A DNA stretch of 64,000 nt from Hermatobates lingyangjiaoensis (taxonomy: Eukaryota > Arthropoda > Insecta > Hemiptera > Hermatobatidae): NCBI GenBank assembly GCA_026182355.1, contig JAPFBL010000361.1, forward strand, positions 270,634 through 334,633, in the 5' to 3' direction. Below, piece after piece: positions 42,531-54,889 of this stretch (position 1 is its first letter; every line of letters begins with the position of its first letter). Under the pieces are notes generated by a model. The model did no database searches and was not told where the DNA came from. It saw nothing but the letters and a program-made list of their open reading frames with translations. A program made the position numbers and the translations under genes.

Positions 42531-43785
42531 ACGCCTTTCTGGCGTGGGTCTAAGTAGAAAGAAAAAAAAATCACTTAGAACAGTTCATAGTAATAAGTCT
42601 CTTGACCACATCCTCTTCAGACGTCTTCTGGGATTTCCTGGAATGCTTGTGGAGGATATTGTTAGGATTAAGGGATTACTATTTTTTTGGAAGTTTTTTT
42701 GTGAAACAGCAATATTTAAGAAAATTATTCATACAGTATTCGATATTTTTGTCAGAAAAGAGGGCTAAAACCAATCTTTTTAGAGGAGCAATATCTACCA
42801 AATGATATTTAAAGGAAACAGTTTTAATAAAGTTAAATTATTTAAAAATAACTATTTGTTTATTATATCTGAGACAAAGTAAACGAAGCCACGACTAAAC
42901 CAAATAATATTAGATGAACTGATGAATAATAAATTATGACGAAGAATTGAATGATAAGTATAATAAAAATACGGTAATAATGACAAATTTAGTCTGATAA
43001 GTTTGGATTTGCCTGAGATATGGTTAAAAGAGCTGGCGAAGTGCTGAACACAGGAGAGTTGAAAAGTTGAACACTGTATCCTATGTTTCACCCAATTCAA
43101 GGCGGTCCTTTCTATCCAACAGTGGGATCTTCAGACTGGAATGAAATATTTAGCTAGATAGCCATTATAAGAGCACGATTTTTTTTTTCCTCTAATAAAA
43201 CATTTATTCCCCGGAGGAAAATCATTCCGTGATCTTAACTGAACAATTCATAAAAATGTTCCCCAAGTGTTGTTTATAATAGTGCTATCGATCTTCTATA
43301 CTCAAGAAGCCGATAACCTGATATATTCTTTTAGCGTGACTGGTCCGTTTTAGTTTAACCAAATTAGGTAAATTCAGTAAAAATTTTTTTTTTTCTATAT
43401 TTATTACATCCAGTAATATAACAAATATTTCTTTATGGCTGAAAGACCTCGAATTTTTTCTACTTTTTTACCTTATTCGGTCATAAGGCTTTATGTTTCA
43501 TAAATCCTTCTCTGATTAAAGATTATATTCATGATTAACCAAAAGTAGAACAACCATTCATACGTAAATGAGATGAAATAATACTCGTACTTTCACTTAA
43601 AAAAATATTAATCAAATTTGAATTTTCAAAATTACAAATTCTTTTCTTATTCTTTATTGACTGTTAACAAGGCCACGTCGGAAAGTTTTCCCTTAAAACT
43701 ATGAAAATAATATATATATTGAAAACTTTGGGATAAAGTATTTAATTAGATAAGAACTCTTAATTTATTTAAAAACAGTTTTCTG
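42531..43785. other. Unassigned DNA
   Basis: Overlapping frames at 42544-42805 without recognisable motifs; an AT-rich remainder. Confidence 0.5.
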
Positions 43786-43788
43786 ACC

Positions 43789-43828
<40 letters not shown>

Positions 43829-43952
43829 CAGGAGACTGATAAGGAGTCGTTATCAGCCTTTGGAGCGATTCACTTCTTTTCCTGAAGACGAGGACATCGA
43901 AATATAGTAGTGAGTTCAGTGGTTTCCTTTCTATGTGTTCTTCTTTAAATTC

Positions 43953-43990
<38 letters not shown>
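43786..43990 (+). mobile_element. HH-F pLTR
   Basis: Between (TA)n tracts at about 43792-43824 and 43959-43988. Contains CGTTATCAGCC..TTGGAGCGATTCACTTC and a core (CTGAAGAC..ACATC GAAATATA) at about 43876-43912. The same repeat lies at 14.0 kb (-) and 60.4 kb (+). Confidence 0.7.
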
Positions 43991-44039
43991 TACTGTTTTC
44001 TTGACCACAAATTACTAACAAACACTTTTTCTTCTTCTT

Positions 44040-44150
44040 GGAATTTGGTCAGGGTTATTATACGGAATCACCTTTTTGCCAACGTTTCGTCTTTATTTTA
44101 AGACATCCTCAGGGCTATAAACTAACAAAAAAACAATAAACAATGGACAT
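44040..44150 (-). mobile_element. HH-J pLTR fragment
   Basis: Single minus copy holding an intact hammerhead; no inverted partner seen. Confidence 0.7.
44078..44115 (-). ncRNA. hammerhead ribozyme, family HH-J
   Basis: Minus strand: GCC/GGC stem I, CTGAGGA, extra U, 5-bp stem II GTCTT/AAGAC, GAA, ACGT stem III, T cleavage base. Full consensus. Confidence 0.85.
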
Positions 44151-44256
44151 TTGTCATTTCTACTTTAAAAACATCATAACAAATTGAAAAAAACTTACTC
44201 AAGGCTAGCTTCTGTTACCGTACCAACATAACCGTTATCTGCCATTACATGTGCTG

Positions 44257-44495
<239 letters not shown>

Positions 44496-44509
44496 GATAT
44501 ATATTTCTT

Positions 44510-44808
44510 CCAACTGTCCCTGTATTAGCAGAGACATGCAGCGATGTGAACGCCGTAACTGCCAAACCTGTCCCTTAATTAAGCCCAGACCTTACTTTAC
44601 TTCCCCTCTTAGTAATAACTCTACCCACTGTTCCCTCTGATAGATCTTGCACCTCCTGTAACTGCATTTATCGTTTGGATTGTACCCGATGTGATGCCCG
44701 ATATTTACGTTTACTTGGCTTCAAACCAAGCTGAGCCTACGTGTGAACAATCACAAGGCGTCCGTTGTTCAGTGCAGTGGCACCCGTAGCCATCCATGCT
44801 AATTTTCA
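44510..44808 (+). pseudogene. PLE GIY-YIG endonuclease remnant
   Basis: The first frame reads RCERRNCQTCPLIKPRPYFT up to two stops. After a shift it reads SCTSCNCIYRLDCTRCDARY, LRLLGFKPS and, after stops, PVAIHANFHNLLSA. It matches the remnant at 63.4-63.8 kb (SCERRGCLTCPLL .. SCTSKNCVYKLDCTRCDAFY .. PVAIHAKSH). The Cys-rich segment followed by an Ile-Tyr/Tyr-x-x motif is the Zn-binding plus GIY-YIG arrangement of PLE endonucleases (family knowledge). Frameshifts and stops make it non-functional. It is cut at 44809 by a MITE. Confidence 0.75.
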
Positions 44809-45187
44809 TAACCTCCTAAGTGCGAGTTTAATTCGTTCCCAAACCGAGCTCGTATTGCTATTTACTCATTTTTCGAAACAATTTTTTGCATTGAAAATAA
44901 TATGAAAGTAAATAATCTGTTCAATTCCCCAAAATGCCTATTTTTATGTTTATTTTTTAAACAAGTGTAAATAGAAAAAATAAGCAATACTTCAACTAAT
45001 GTGAATAATATAAATTCAAGGAAAAAATAATAACGTTTAATTAGTCTACTAAACTTAAAACAAAGATCATCTAGGCACGAGGAAGACGGTCGCTCGTACT
45101 ACGAATTTTTATTGGTCTTATGAGAAAAAATTCTCGCGAAAAGCTGTTGGTAAAGTAAACTGCTCTTGTGCTCGTACTAGGAGGTTA
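44809..45187. mobile_element. MITE with inverted ends, unassigned
   Basis: Left end AACCTCCTAAGTGCGAG and right end CTCGTACTAGGAGGTT are inverted repeats with two differences. About 379 bp, no frame. It sits in the PLE endonuclease remnant. The superfamily is not clear because no unambiguous target duplication is visible. Confidence 0.65.
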
Positions 45188-46370
45188 AGTTGATAACTTA
45201 AGACGAAATAATTTACAATATTTTACTACTAGTAGTAAAACTGCTGCTGGTAGAACCAACTACAAGTAGTGGTTCTACTGTATTCTTAAAACTGATTGGG
45301 TTATCTGCTTCAAAATAGTTTTTCAGTATTGTTGATTCTATTATTGAGGATTATAGTATATTTACTTATTTCTTTTACCTTCGCTCCTTTAGTTGCTGGA
45401 ATATCTAGCTAATTATTTTTTGCGCTAAACACCTTCTTTTTTTTATCTTTGTCTCATGTTTTCTGCAAACCCCACTCGGATTTTTTTCTCTTTTTCCTCT
45501 TGATTTCAATAATCACTTATTCTGAGGTAAAATGGATAAACAAACAAAAGTCTTCCCACAAGTTTTATTCAACAACAACAACACGTTTCGAACACTTTGT
45601 GTTCATCATCAGAAAGACACCAAGGATGTGGTGCTGAAAGGTTGGTCCAGTGAAAACAACCATGTTGTCAATCAGGCAACGACTGATTGCCTTAATAGGC
45701 TTCATTAAAACACATTTTCCTTCTAAATTATAAAAAGAAGTGATTCGCAGAATTTTTTCTGAAATAAAGCAATTCTAATATGTATATATATATATATATA
45801 ATTAGTTTTCAATGGAAGGAATATATGGAATGAAGTAATGAATCTCATGATTATTGTATTCCCTGACCTCATCATCTATGTCGAATTGTAAACTCACAAA
45901 CCTTATGAATATTCATAACATCGCAGACAACGGCGATGAAGGAATCACTTTGAATGTACATAATGCAGTAACAATTTAAAGAACCTGTTCATATGATATC
46001 AAGTCTATTTAGTTATTTTATTGAAAACAAATATTAATTGAACATTCTATGGCAGGATTTTATGAAATTTTCAGGACTATACAGTCTCTTTTTTACAGTG
46101 ACCAAACAAATGAAAAATTAATGTCAAATAAATTTATATTTAAATTTAAATACTTGCTCGATTTTATTTTTGAGTTATTTTTCTTTAATTTAATGAATAT
46201 ATTCTAAGTATAGAGTAAAAAAAAATCTAGAGTGGCCTACACACAGCTTTACAATAAGTAAATTTAATATCACAATATATTACTAGAGGTAGTACAGATA
46301 GTGATTGATCTACTTATCAATATATATCATTAGTTTTGAATCACACCACAGATGCATATACTATCATTAG
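45188..46370. other. Unassigned DNA with an HH-G-like fragment
   Basis: About 45540-45640 (-) has a hammerhead core at 45579-45615 (CTGATGA, extra U, GAAC/GTTC, GAA, ACGTGTT). Otherwise no feature apart from a short (TA)n at about 45783-45800. Confidence 0.55.
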
Positions 46371-46374
46371 TATA

Positions 46375-46452
46375 GATTTCACATAAACACGTGAAACAAC
46401 AATCAATGATCAAACCACAATAAGAATGGGAAAACAAGACTGAGATCTTTAC
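46375..46452 (-). mobile_element. HH-A pLTR truncated in the ribozyme
   Basis: Minus-strand HH-A end that stops at GAGATCTTT, i.e. inside stem III. Everything 5' of the cleavage region is missing. Confidence 0.7.
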
Positions 46453-47121
46453 AGGAGGATATGACTTTTGTTCAAATAGCCAGTGGATCTCTTACATAGA
46501 TTATCTGACCCCCTTCTACAATGACAGTTTAAGACAAAGTTTCCTTTTCAAAACTTCAAAATATTCCCATTTTATCTCAAAAAGTCAGAAATATTTGGGA
46601 GAAAATATCTTTTTAAGATAATATTTAAGATGTGGGATAATTTTATTTTTTATTTTTCAAAGAATGTTTCCAATTTTGAATTATGATTTATATTCTGGTC
46701 TTTTATAAAATTATTATACTGGGAATTTTATGATATGCTTGTGTTTTTTAAAAAATCACTTTTCTTTCCCTTTCACAAAAATCATAAAAATGCACTTTAC
46801 TCTGAGTGAGTGTTATCTTTTTCCTGTGTGCTGTACTCTGTTATAAGGTTGCTCTAAATGTATATTGAGGAAAAATGTAAAAGTAATTAGTCATAACTCA
46901 AATCAAATTTAAAGCCGGCTTTTCAGTATAGTGTAATACCTTGATAGCTGAAAGCTTGTAATTTTTGAAAATAATTGATATGAACTATTAGACTAGAATA
47001 GTAAAAAAAATTGGAAATTTATTATCAACTTAATATGAAAGAGTCATTTCTTACACTTCAATATCACCCAAAGTTAATATTATTCAAAAACACAAATTGT
47101 TTTTGTTCGTGAGTGCAACAT
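46453..47121. other. AT-rich unassigned DNA
   Basis: No recognisable feature. Confidence 0.55.
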
Positions 47122-48172
47122 ATAGATTGATTGGAGCATTTTGTGAGACAAATTCATCATACCATGGAAAGCATCAGAAATTATCTGTTTGATTGGTGTT
47201 GATTTTTTTATATGTTAGAATTTTATTCTTTTACAACTTATATTAACTTATTAAATTATTTAAAAACTTTTCATTAAACCTCCAAACATCAGTTTTATTT
47301 CAGTGGATTCACTCTGAAAATTCAGTGTTACCAACTACTAATCAGTGTTACCAACTACTACTACCAACCAACCACTACCAGTACCAACTACCACAATTCA
47401 GTGTGACCAACTACTACTAAATTAACTTGTAAAATGTCTTGTCATTCAAATCATTCATGCTTAAAGAGGATTGAATACGAAACATAAAAACTTTCAATAC
47501 TTTTGATATACTCAATACATTTCAAACTTCGATCGATCCTAGGACGCAGTCACGTCTCAAGTACTGGTTTTTTCTTCCTTTTCTAGTTTCTCCTTTCTTG
47601 AAGATTGCAAGAAATCCGAAAATAACCTGATATTATAACTAAAGTTTAAATTTTATAAACTTTAAAAATCTATTTAAGGTTTCTTACTCAAAGTCAATAA
47701 CAACCACCTACGAGACACCAAACGTCATTTATATACTGATGAATGTAATTATTTCATTAAATTATATACTCATAAAACAAAGTATCTTATTGTAATAAAA
47801 ATCAAGATCGTTTATCAAATTTTGCATCGTTTATCAGATAATAAATTCTTCGCTTCAGTGAACACACACTTCTCCCATCCATACCACAACACCAGAACTT
47901 ATTCTATAATACCATATTAATATTCTACAATTAATAATCAATCTAAATCTGATATTCATTTTTTTTTAATTGCAAAATATAGATTGATTAGAGTATTTTG
48001 TTAGATAAATCCATCATTCCATGGGAAGCCTCAGAAATGTAGGAACATTGGCACTGATTTTTTTATGTCAGAATTATATCCTTTTACATATCATATTAAG
48101 TTATAAAATTATTTAAACATTTTTCATTAAACCTGTACACATCAATTTTATTTCAGAGATTCACTAAAAAAA
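47122..48172. repeat. Direct duplication, about 200 bp, 850 bp apart
   Basis: 47122-47325 and 47975-48172 align with ATAGATTGATT, GCATCAGAAA/GCCTCAGAAA, TATTAACTTATTAAATTATTTAAA-like and TTTTATTTCAG blocks in order. Between them lies a short (CCAACTACTA)n-type region at about 47330-47415. Confidence 0.7.
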
Positions 48173-48339
48173 TGTCTAAGCCAATGTAATCAATGTAAAT
48201 AAATGTAAACAAATACGACAAGTATAGCAAGTAGATCATAACAATGTCCAGGATCAAAATTCAGTTCTTATATATTTATTGCTCTTTGCTGTAATTGAAA
48301 TAACATGTTTTTTTGTTATACATTTTTACGCTTCTTAAC

Positions 48340-48700
48340 AATTTCATGGTTTGTTAATAAGCAGTTTAGCACAAAAAAAAAAACATTTTCTGAGAGCATG
48401 AAATATACTGTAATGTCCTTTTGGTGAATGTAATTTTGAAACAAATTCTTTCATCTCATCCTCCACATAATGTTCTATTTTTAGGTATAGCTTCATTTTA
48501 ATCCGTCAAACGGTATGGCTTGTATTGCTCTCACAAGCTTTCCGGTTGAATTATTTGTCAGACTTTTTACATTTTATTGAAAAAAAATTGCAGGTCTTTT
48601 AAAAAATCTGAGGATATTTTTCGTTTATTACTTTTGTAGCCTCAAAGATAATACCAACATTTCGAGACTAGAATTAGTAGTTTAAGAAAAGATACCATAT
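48340..48700. repeat. Diverged dispersed repeat (inverted match to 8885-9285)
   Basis: Minus-strand match to the segment at 8.9-9.3 kb, roughly collinear over about 350 bp. Family unknown. Confidence 0.55.
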
Positions 48701-49620
48701 ATCATTTGTCTTTAGAGAGATATAATTAATTAAACTGTGCTTTATATGAACTCAGATGATTTGAAATATACAAAATATTTGAAAGAAATTACTTTTATCT
48801 GAGAATAATATTAACATTTTTTGAAGTTTTGAGTTGATGGTTTATTTAACCTCGCTATCTCCCTAGTAGACACTAGCAGACACCCCCGGGGGTGAATTTT
48901 GGATCCTCAGGGGTGAATTGTGACCACAGTAGGTTTACAGAGTGAGAAAGCTATTATAGGTTTTGACCTCTTAATTATAATTTTAAAAAAAAATTGATGG
49001 AATTAATATTTAATAAATCCATAAATAATTATAATTAGCATTTCATTTGTAAAATTCTCTTATAATCATAATCAGTGTAAAGTTGTAAAAGTGTATATAC
49101 TACCTTGGGACGAATAGGGGGTGCGGGGAATGGCATTGTGGAAAATGGCGAGGGGGTGAATGGGCTAAACAAGGCTGGGAAACCCCTGATCTATCTGATT
49201 TGCTGTCATGAAAATTTTATTTGAATCTGTTTATACTGGATGTCGCAGATACAGTGTCACGCATTTTAATAAAAACACATATGAATATTAATTTTATTGA
49301 TGATGAAATCAGTATTCATTATTTGGAATGTTAATAACAATTTGAGGATTTGTGTTTTAATTATAAAATACAGATGTTTCAATTGTTCCCCTTCTGCCTT
49401 GACACAATGACTCAATCAATGTACATCTAGAGGCGTTAGAGATAGTTTATTCTTTACATCTAATTGATGAATGTGTCAATACTGAGAAAAAATTGAGTAT
49501 TGATTATGATTATGATTAATTAACAAAATTAATATTCATATATATTTACGTTAAAATATATACGAATAAGTAGTGAAAATTATTGAACAATTGTCCTGAA
49601 CTTTACAAACTGGATCAAAT
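48701..49620. other. Unassigned DNA
   Basis: No recognisable feature. A CCCCCGGGGGTG palindrome occurs at about 48886-48897. Confidence 0.5.
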
Positions 49621-49875
49621 ATTTATATAAGGATTAATTAAGCAGATCAAGACTCCTTCAATTTTAGGAACATTAAATTCAGTCAGGGATGCCAGCGATT
49701 CTGAAGATTTCAATCAACCAGGTTAAAATGTAATTATTTTTTTGTTTTGGTTCATTCAGCTCTCTGATGCTGTTATAACGAAAGGCCTTAGAGCATTGTA
49801 TCCAATATATATATATTTTTTTCATTGTGGTTATTTAATCTATATTTTATATCAAGAGTTATTGTTGATTATTAA
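49621..49875 (+). mobile_element. HH-M pLTR, single plus copy
   Basis: Hammerhead at 49760-49794: CTGATGC (A9 to C), extra U, stem II GTT/AAC, GAA, AGGCCT, T, AGAGC. Followed by TTTCATTGTGGTTATTTAAT, the HH-M outer end. Confidence 0.65.
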
Positions 49876-50549
49876 TTTTTAATTTATATCTATTTTTATA
49901 AAAATCTACCTGGTGCGCGACTTCTAGGTCCCTGTATACTACAGATTTAAATAAATGAATAATTGTGATAGACAAATGTCATTAGATATGAAAAAAAAAC
50001 AATAACTTTGATTGGATATTTGAAAGGTCAACAAGAAATAAGCGCAAAAATGTTTTTCACTGTCAAATATTTAATAAGAGTTAATAGTACTGTTCAATCT
50101 GAGATATCAAAGAACTTTCCTTTTTAGCTTTGATGAAATATAGCTGTAAACAGGGAATTACTAGGAAAAATATTTCGCAAGAACCGGTTGGCTGCAAGAT
50201 CTGGAAGTGAATTAATGCCTGATTGCGACGAGAGTGAGGGTGGGTATATTTGCAAAGAGATAGCAATGTCGCACGGTAAATGAATTGAGAGAATTGTGTC
50301 GAGTTGACAGACGTTTGCCCTGCGGCAAGTCCCTAGCCCTTCACTATCCCTGGCCAATCGGCCAAAGCTCGCCCAATTACCAGCACGCTAGCCCGCTAGT
50401 CATCTTACAGTTTCTGCCTTTGCTAAACACCAATTCAATCCCCCCCTGCTTTCTCAATCATCGAATTTTTGTAACAATCAATGTTTCTATTTGCCCTTCT
50501 TATTAGGTAAGAGTTTTATCGTAAATGTAGGATTTATTTTTTTTTTTAT
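49876..50549. other. Unassigned DNA with GC-richer patch
   Basis: 50160-50450 is richer in G+C with open frames on both strands (50081-50357 minus, 50285-50506 plus) but no recognisable motif. Confidence 0.45.
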
Positions 50550-50745
50550 TTTTAAACTGATCCCCTAGCGGGTGATAACTTGAGCCGTTTGCCTCGAAAT
50601 TTACTTATTATTTACTTCGAAAAGACGGATTTTCCGAAAATTTGAGTCTGTAAGCGTATTTCTTTACTCTGTGTGTTACTCTTATTCGATTTTGAACTCG
50701 TATTATGTCCAGTTTGGATCATCCTTCCGATTTTACAATGGATAT
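50550..50745 (+). mobile_element. SINE tail fused to HH-B-variant pLTR
   Basis: TGATCCCCTAGCGGGTGAT (SINE tail) is followed at about 50625-50646 by a decayed HH-B variant (AAGACGGA..TTCCGAAAATTTGAG) and the terminal box ATGTCCAGTTTGGATCATCC at about 50705-50724, then (TA)n. Confidence 0.6.
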
Positions 50746-50841
50746 ATATAATATATATATACGTCTGTATGTATATATATAAATATAATATATATATTAT
50801 ATATTATATATATTATTATATAAAATAATTTATATTTATAT

Positions 50842-50960
50842 ATCAAACCACAATAAGAAATGGGAAAACAAGACTATACATCTTATCAATCGTAACAAGC
50901 GGTCTTCGTCAGAAGTAAAAACCCAAACTGTGACACTAGATTGCAGAACCATATACACTT
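50842..50960 (-). mobile_element. HH-A pLTR and adjacent 3'UTR, decayed
   Basis: Ribozyme region 50872-50916 has an insertion and lost AGATCT. The following ACACTAGATTGCAG..GTGAGGAGTTGAGAA matches the 3'UTR next to the HH-A copy at 52.83-52.86 kb, so it was part of the same PLE family's 3' end. Confidence 0.65.
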
Positions 50961-52470
50961 TAGTGTGAGGAGTTGAGAATTATTTTCTACAAAACTGGTA
51001 TATTCTAAAAAAGTGGTAGTAAAATTTATCATATTCAATCTTAGAAAGTCTGCACAATCTGTAATCATTTTTGGTGTAAGTAATTGTCCGTTCTCGTACG
51101 ATCCATTTGATATAAAAAAAAATTAAATTGATACAGGCCATGGAACGATAATAGTGATCACATATGTGTAGAAATACGAACCTGAAATAAGATAGTGGTA
51201 GAGATAATTCTAGGAAGGTTCTATTAATTAGTAATCTTCTATTAATTATTAATTATTTCTTTTAAATATTAATTTTTACGATGAGATTCAACAATTGTTG
51301 AATTTATGAAATTCATTAAAATTTTAAAATTAAAGATTGTGTTAATGCTTCGAATCTCTTAACTCAGATTGTATTTTGACATAGTTTATACATACATATA
51401 TATGTTATTAAATAATACGTATTATTATTTAATAACATGTGCCTGAATTGTTGTCTCTAGAGAGCGTGTACAAAAAAAATTGATCTTTTTTTTGGACAAG
51501 TGGGTCGAAAAAAGATTCCATTAGTGACGGATATAGAGCTAAAAACATAAAATTCTTTTAAATTCCATTTAATATCCTTTCAATTTTTTTTTTCAATCCA
51601 TTCACTAATAACTTATTATTTTTTTTTTTAAAAAAAACCATGTTCCATTTTTAAAATGTATACACAATGTTTTATCAATAATTATTGTAAATGGTGAAAA
51701 TATTTCACCATATTGAATATTAATCAAGAAACACAAGGAATTGTATTGAATAAGAAAAAAACTTAATAACTACTTGATGAAGATAATGAAGCATAATGTA
51801 AACATGTTTCGTTTCGTGCTCCGCTAAAACCCTTCATTTTAGCCAGATCTCAGAATAATGTGCGTGAAAACTCAATAACTAATAGGCTCTACGAAAACAC
51901 AATAATCAGCCAAATTTCACCCCAAACCTGACAACTAATTACTCTATAATCTTCTTTCTTACTTAAAAAACATCAAGTTACAAAGAAAAGGAACAAAAAA
52001 TCGTTTGGTTGAATTTCATTGATAATTCTTCGCTCCATTATACGATAGAAACAAAACAAAAAGTGCCTGCTATTAAAAGGTGTTTAATGATTTCTTCAAA
52101 AAACAATTACCATTTAATATAATAACCAAAAGAAATAACTACAACAATAATGGTTTCAAATTATATTAATTATTGATTTCTGAATAATCTACAGATTTTT
52201 TTTTTTGATGGTCAATACAGTTAAGAAAGCATACACGTCTACAGAACATAAATGTGTTCTGTACATTTGAATCGATCTCCCTCATGTCAGTCAAAGTTGA
52301 AGGTCGCAAGCGAATAGCGATATTCTTGTAATTTCATTGCTGGTTGCCACAGTTAATTCAAAAAACAAGCCTCAGCTATGCTAGTAACATGACATAACAG
52401 AATATTTACCAACGTTTACAATTTTTGGATTTAAACTGTTATAGCAGAGCATAGCCAGACACTATGTACA
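50961..52470. other. AT-rich unassigned DNA
   Basis: No recognisable feature in 1.5 kb. Confidence 0.55.
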
Positions 52471-52487
52471 TTTATATATATATATAT

Positions 52488-52706
52488 ATTTTATTAAAGT
52501 AGACGGCAGCTTCCGCATGTACGACTTTTTTGCTCGTTTTCTCTAGTTTTCTTACTAGTTTTTTCTGGTAGGGAGTGATTTCATGGAAAAAAATAGTAAG
52601 AAAACTAGAGAAAACGAGCAAAAAAGTCGTAAATGCGGAAGCTGCCGTCTACTTTAATAAAATATGTTTACAAGAAAATCTGCTGCCAATATACACTAAT
52701 ACATAT

Positions 52707-52712
<6 letters not shown>
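52488..52712. pseudogene. Inverted pair of PLE N-terminal ORF fragments
   Basis: Minus arm (52488-52556) ends AAVYFNKI then (TA)n. Plus arm from about 52588 reads VRKLEKTSKKVVNAEAAVYF then NKICLQENLLPIYTN and (TA)n. The plus arm is longer by the stretch after Phe-Asn. Short spacer (TTTTTTCTGGTAGGGAGTG). Confidence 0.75.
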
Positions 52713-52739
<27 letters not shown>

Positions 52740-52835
52740 GATCAAACCACAATAAGAAATGGGAAAACAAGACTAAGATCTTTCAACCGTAACAAGCGGT
52801 CTTCGTCAAAGTCAAAAACCCAACTGAACACTAGA
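52740..52835 (-). mobile_element. HH-A 3' pLTR of the adjacent PLE
   Basis: Lies 3' of the endonuclease remnant on the same strand. Hammerhead 52771-52813 keeps the 43-nt spacing with a C3-to-U change (TTGACGA). This is the direct link between HH-A and a PLE RT-EN. Confidence 0.8.
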
Positions 52836-52982
52836 TGCAGAAAACATCTGGTGAGGAGTTGAGAAGAGTGGGAGGGAAGAGTGGTATTTTAAAAGGGTGA
52901 AAGCACAGGAAAGGACTAATGTCCAGAAAGGGATGTTTGGGGAAACAAAGGAGTACAGTAAGAAAAAGTAAAAAACTATCCG

Positions 52983-53797
52983 CTAGCTGTCAACCCTCTT
53001 TGAAGAGGCTATTGCCCTCGTAACGAAAGTATCAAGTTTGAAGAGACCGTTACTAATGTTTATAATATTAGCTCTATTAAATTTAATTAGAGACGATTCA
53101 ATAATATTTCTTAACAACATTGATTTTTCATAGGTAATAAATTTAGCTCCTGTCCAATCAATATGATGATTTTCATTTTTTATATGCAAGAATAAGGCAC
53201 TACTTTTTTCCTGTCTACTTACGTTATATTGGTGTTGTTTTACACGTGTCTTTAATGATTTACCAGTTTGACCAATATAAATTTTATGGCAAGTTTTGCA
53301 CGGAATTTTATAAATACCAGCGGACTCCAATTCGCTGGGGAGTTTTTTATTAACATATTACCCACGTTATTACGATTAGAAAAACACTATATTAAAATCA
53401 AGTTGTTTGGCTAATCTTGGAAGGGGGTCCAATGATTCGTGGTATGGCAAAACTATAGAATTTGATAATAAAAGGGGCTCTGTTGAAGTATTAGAGAAAG
53501 TTTTTTTAGCACCCTTCAAAGCTAAATCGATATAAGAAGAGGGGTATTTTAATGAAAGGGCAATTGACCTAATGTTATTAATCTCTTCATTAAGGAATTC
53601 AGGAGAGCAAATTCTTAACGCCCTCAAAAACATATTTCTAAAAACAGAAATTTTAACATTTTTTGGATGGGAAGAATAAAAGTGAACGTATGCAAGTACA
53701 TTCATAGGTTTTCTATATACACTAAAGCGTAACTCATTAGGTTACCTATGGATCAGGACATCTAAGAAGGGCAAATTACCACTTATTTCTTCTTCCA
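52983..53797 (-). pseudogene. Penelope-like RT (C-terminal part) and GIY-YIG endonuclease
   Basis: Minus strand, 5' to 3': LEEEISGNLPFLDVLIHR, stop, PNELRFSVYRKPMNVLAYVH (after the catalytic YxDD of RT), NMFLRALRICSPEFLNEEIN (RT thumb), RLAKQLDFNIVF. Then come two frame changes around NRNNVGNMLIKNSPANW, then GIYKIPCKTCHKIYIGQTGK, SLKTRVKQHQYNV and HIKNENHHIDW. GIY..YIG, the CxxC between them, Arg after YIG and the His cluster fit PLE-type GIY-YIG endonucleases (family knowledge). One in-frame stop and at least two frameshifts: inactive, but the best-preserved PLE segment here. RT motifs upstream of YxDD are missing. An HH-A repeat follows after about 150 bp of 3'UTR. Confidence 0.9.
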
Positions 53798-53988
53798 GGT
53801 TGATCAAGACACATAAAGATAATTACCCAATACGTTTAATTGTGAGTTCGGTTGGTTCGCCATCATATGGCTTGTCGAAATGGTTAGTAAGTATTTTAAG
53901 CCCCTTAATTGGAAAAATTTCAGGCAGCCATATAAAAAACAATGAATATTTTCAAATTGAAAATGACAATCTACCACACATAACTTAA
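53798..53988 (+). pseudogene. Penelope-like RT, fingers segment
   Basis: The plus-strand frame reads LIKTHKDNYPIRLIVSSVGS then PSYGLSKWLVSILSPL, then GSHIKNNEYF, matching the conserved P-KxHKxxxPxRPIVSxxGSPxYxLxKxLxxxLxPL fingers motif of PLE RTs. It begins exactly where the minus-strand RT fragment ends, with no spacer, so two halves of RT stand head to head in opposite orientation. About 60 codons, then decay. Confidence 0.8.
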
Positions 53989-54044
53989 TTAACTCTATTA
54001 TAGTGGTAGATGGAAGGGGAAGGGAATAATTAATTAATTCCTCC

Positions 54045-54265
54045 AGGAGGATGTGAAATCTTTATAAATCAGTAAAACAACTTACTTACTTTATGTAAAA
54101 CAACAATTAATGTCCAATCCAAAGTAAGAAATCGTAACAAGTGGTCTTTGTCAGAGTCAATAGTTCAACTGAGGGAATCTTTTTGAAAGTGTGTTAGTCT
54201 TTTTCCTGATTCTTTACTGTGGTTTGGACGTTCGTTTTTATTTCATGTGTTTGTTCTGAAATCAA
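54045..54265. mobile_element. HH-A-like diverged inverted pair
   Basis: ATGTGAAATCTTTATAAAT .. GTGGTCTTTGTCAGAGTCAA (-) faces GAAAGTGTGTTAGTCTTTTT .. CTGTGGTTTGGACGTTCG (+). A diverged relative of HH-A; the ribozyme core is broken on the right. Confidence 0.6.
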
Positions 54266-54885
54266 GTGTATGTTGTGGTTGCTTGTGTGGTGCGTGTTTT
54301 GAAAATAAAGTAGGCTACCTTCAGTCTGAGACGGTTCAGATAAATATGGTAGTGTCAGACCCCGGTTAACAACTTAACGAGCGAATGAGATAACCTATTG
54401 TCTCCTTGAAACGCATTAGACTTTTAATATTCCACGGAAAGTATTACATTCGTTAAATGTTAACTAAACTTGGTCATGTCTCATCAATTTTCTTAAAGGT
54501 GCAATCATGCTAATAAACAAAAAAAAAACAATAAACCCAGATGACAACATGGGGCTTTCTTAAGAGGGAGTGTTGTAAAACAATAGCTGTGAACAGGGCG
54601 GTAGGCAGGTGAACACCCACGTACAGTGACATTCACAGCGAGGGCTGTAAACCTCGGCCTCAGTGCAGTGTGCAAAGCTGCAGCCAAGCTTAAATGAAAG
54701 CATTCCAGCTTCATTTTACCAATAGATACCAGACCAAACCCCTACTGTCACATTAATTTTTATTAATATAATAAAATTTATAATTAGGAAAAATGATATA
54801 TCTATGTATATGTATCTATTTTTATATCGTCAGTTTGGACTTACCAAATTAAATAATACATATATGTATATATTTAAAAGGAATT
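54266..54885. other. Unassigned DNA
   Basis: Short minus-strand frame at 54505-54714 without a recognisable motif. Confidence 0.5.
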
Positions 54886-54889
54886 GTGA

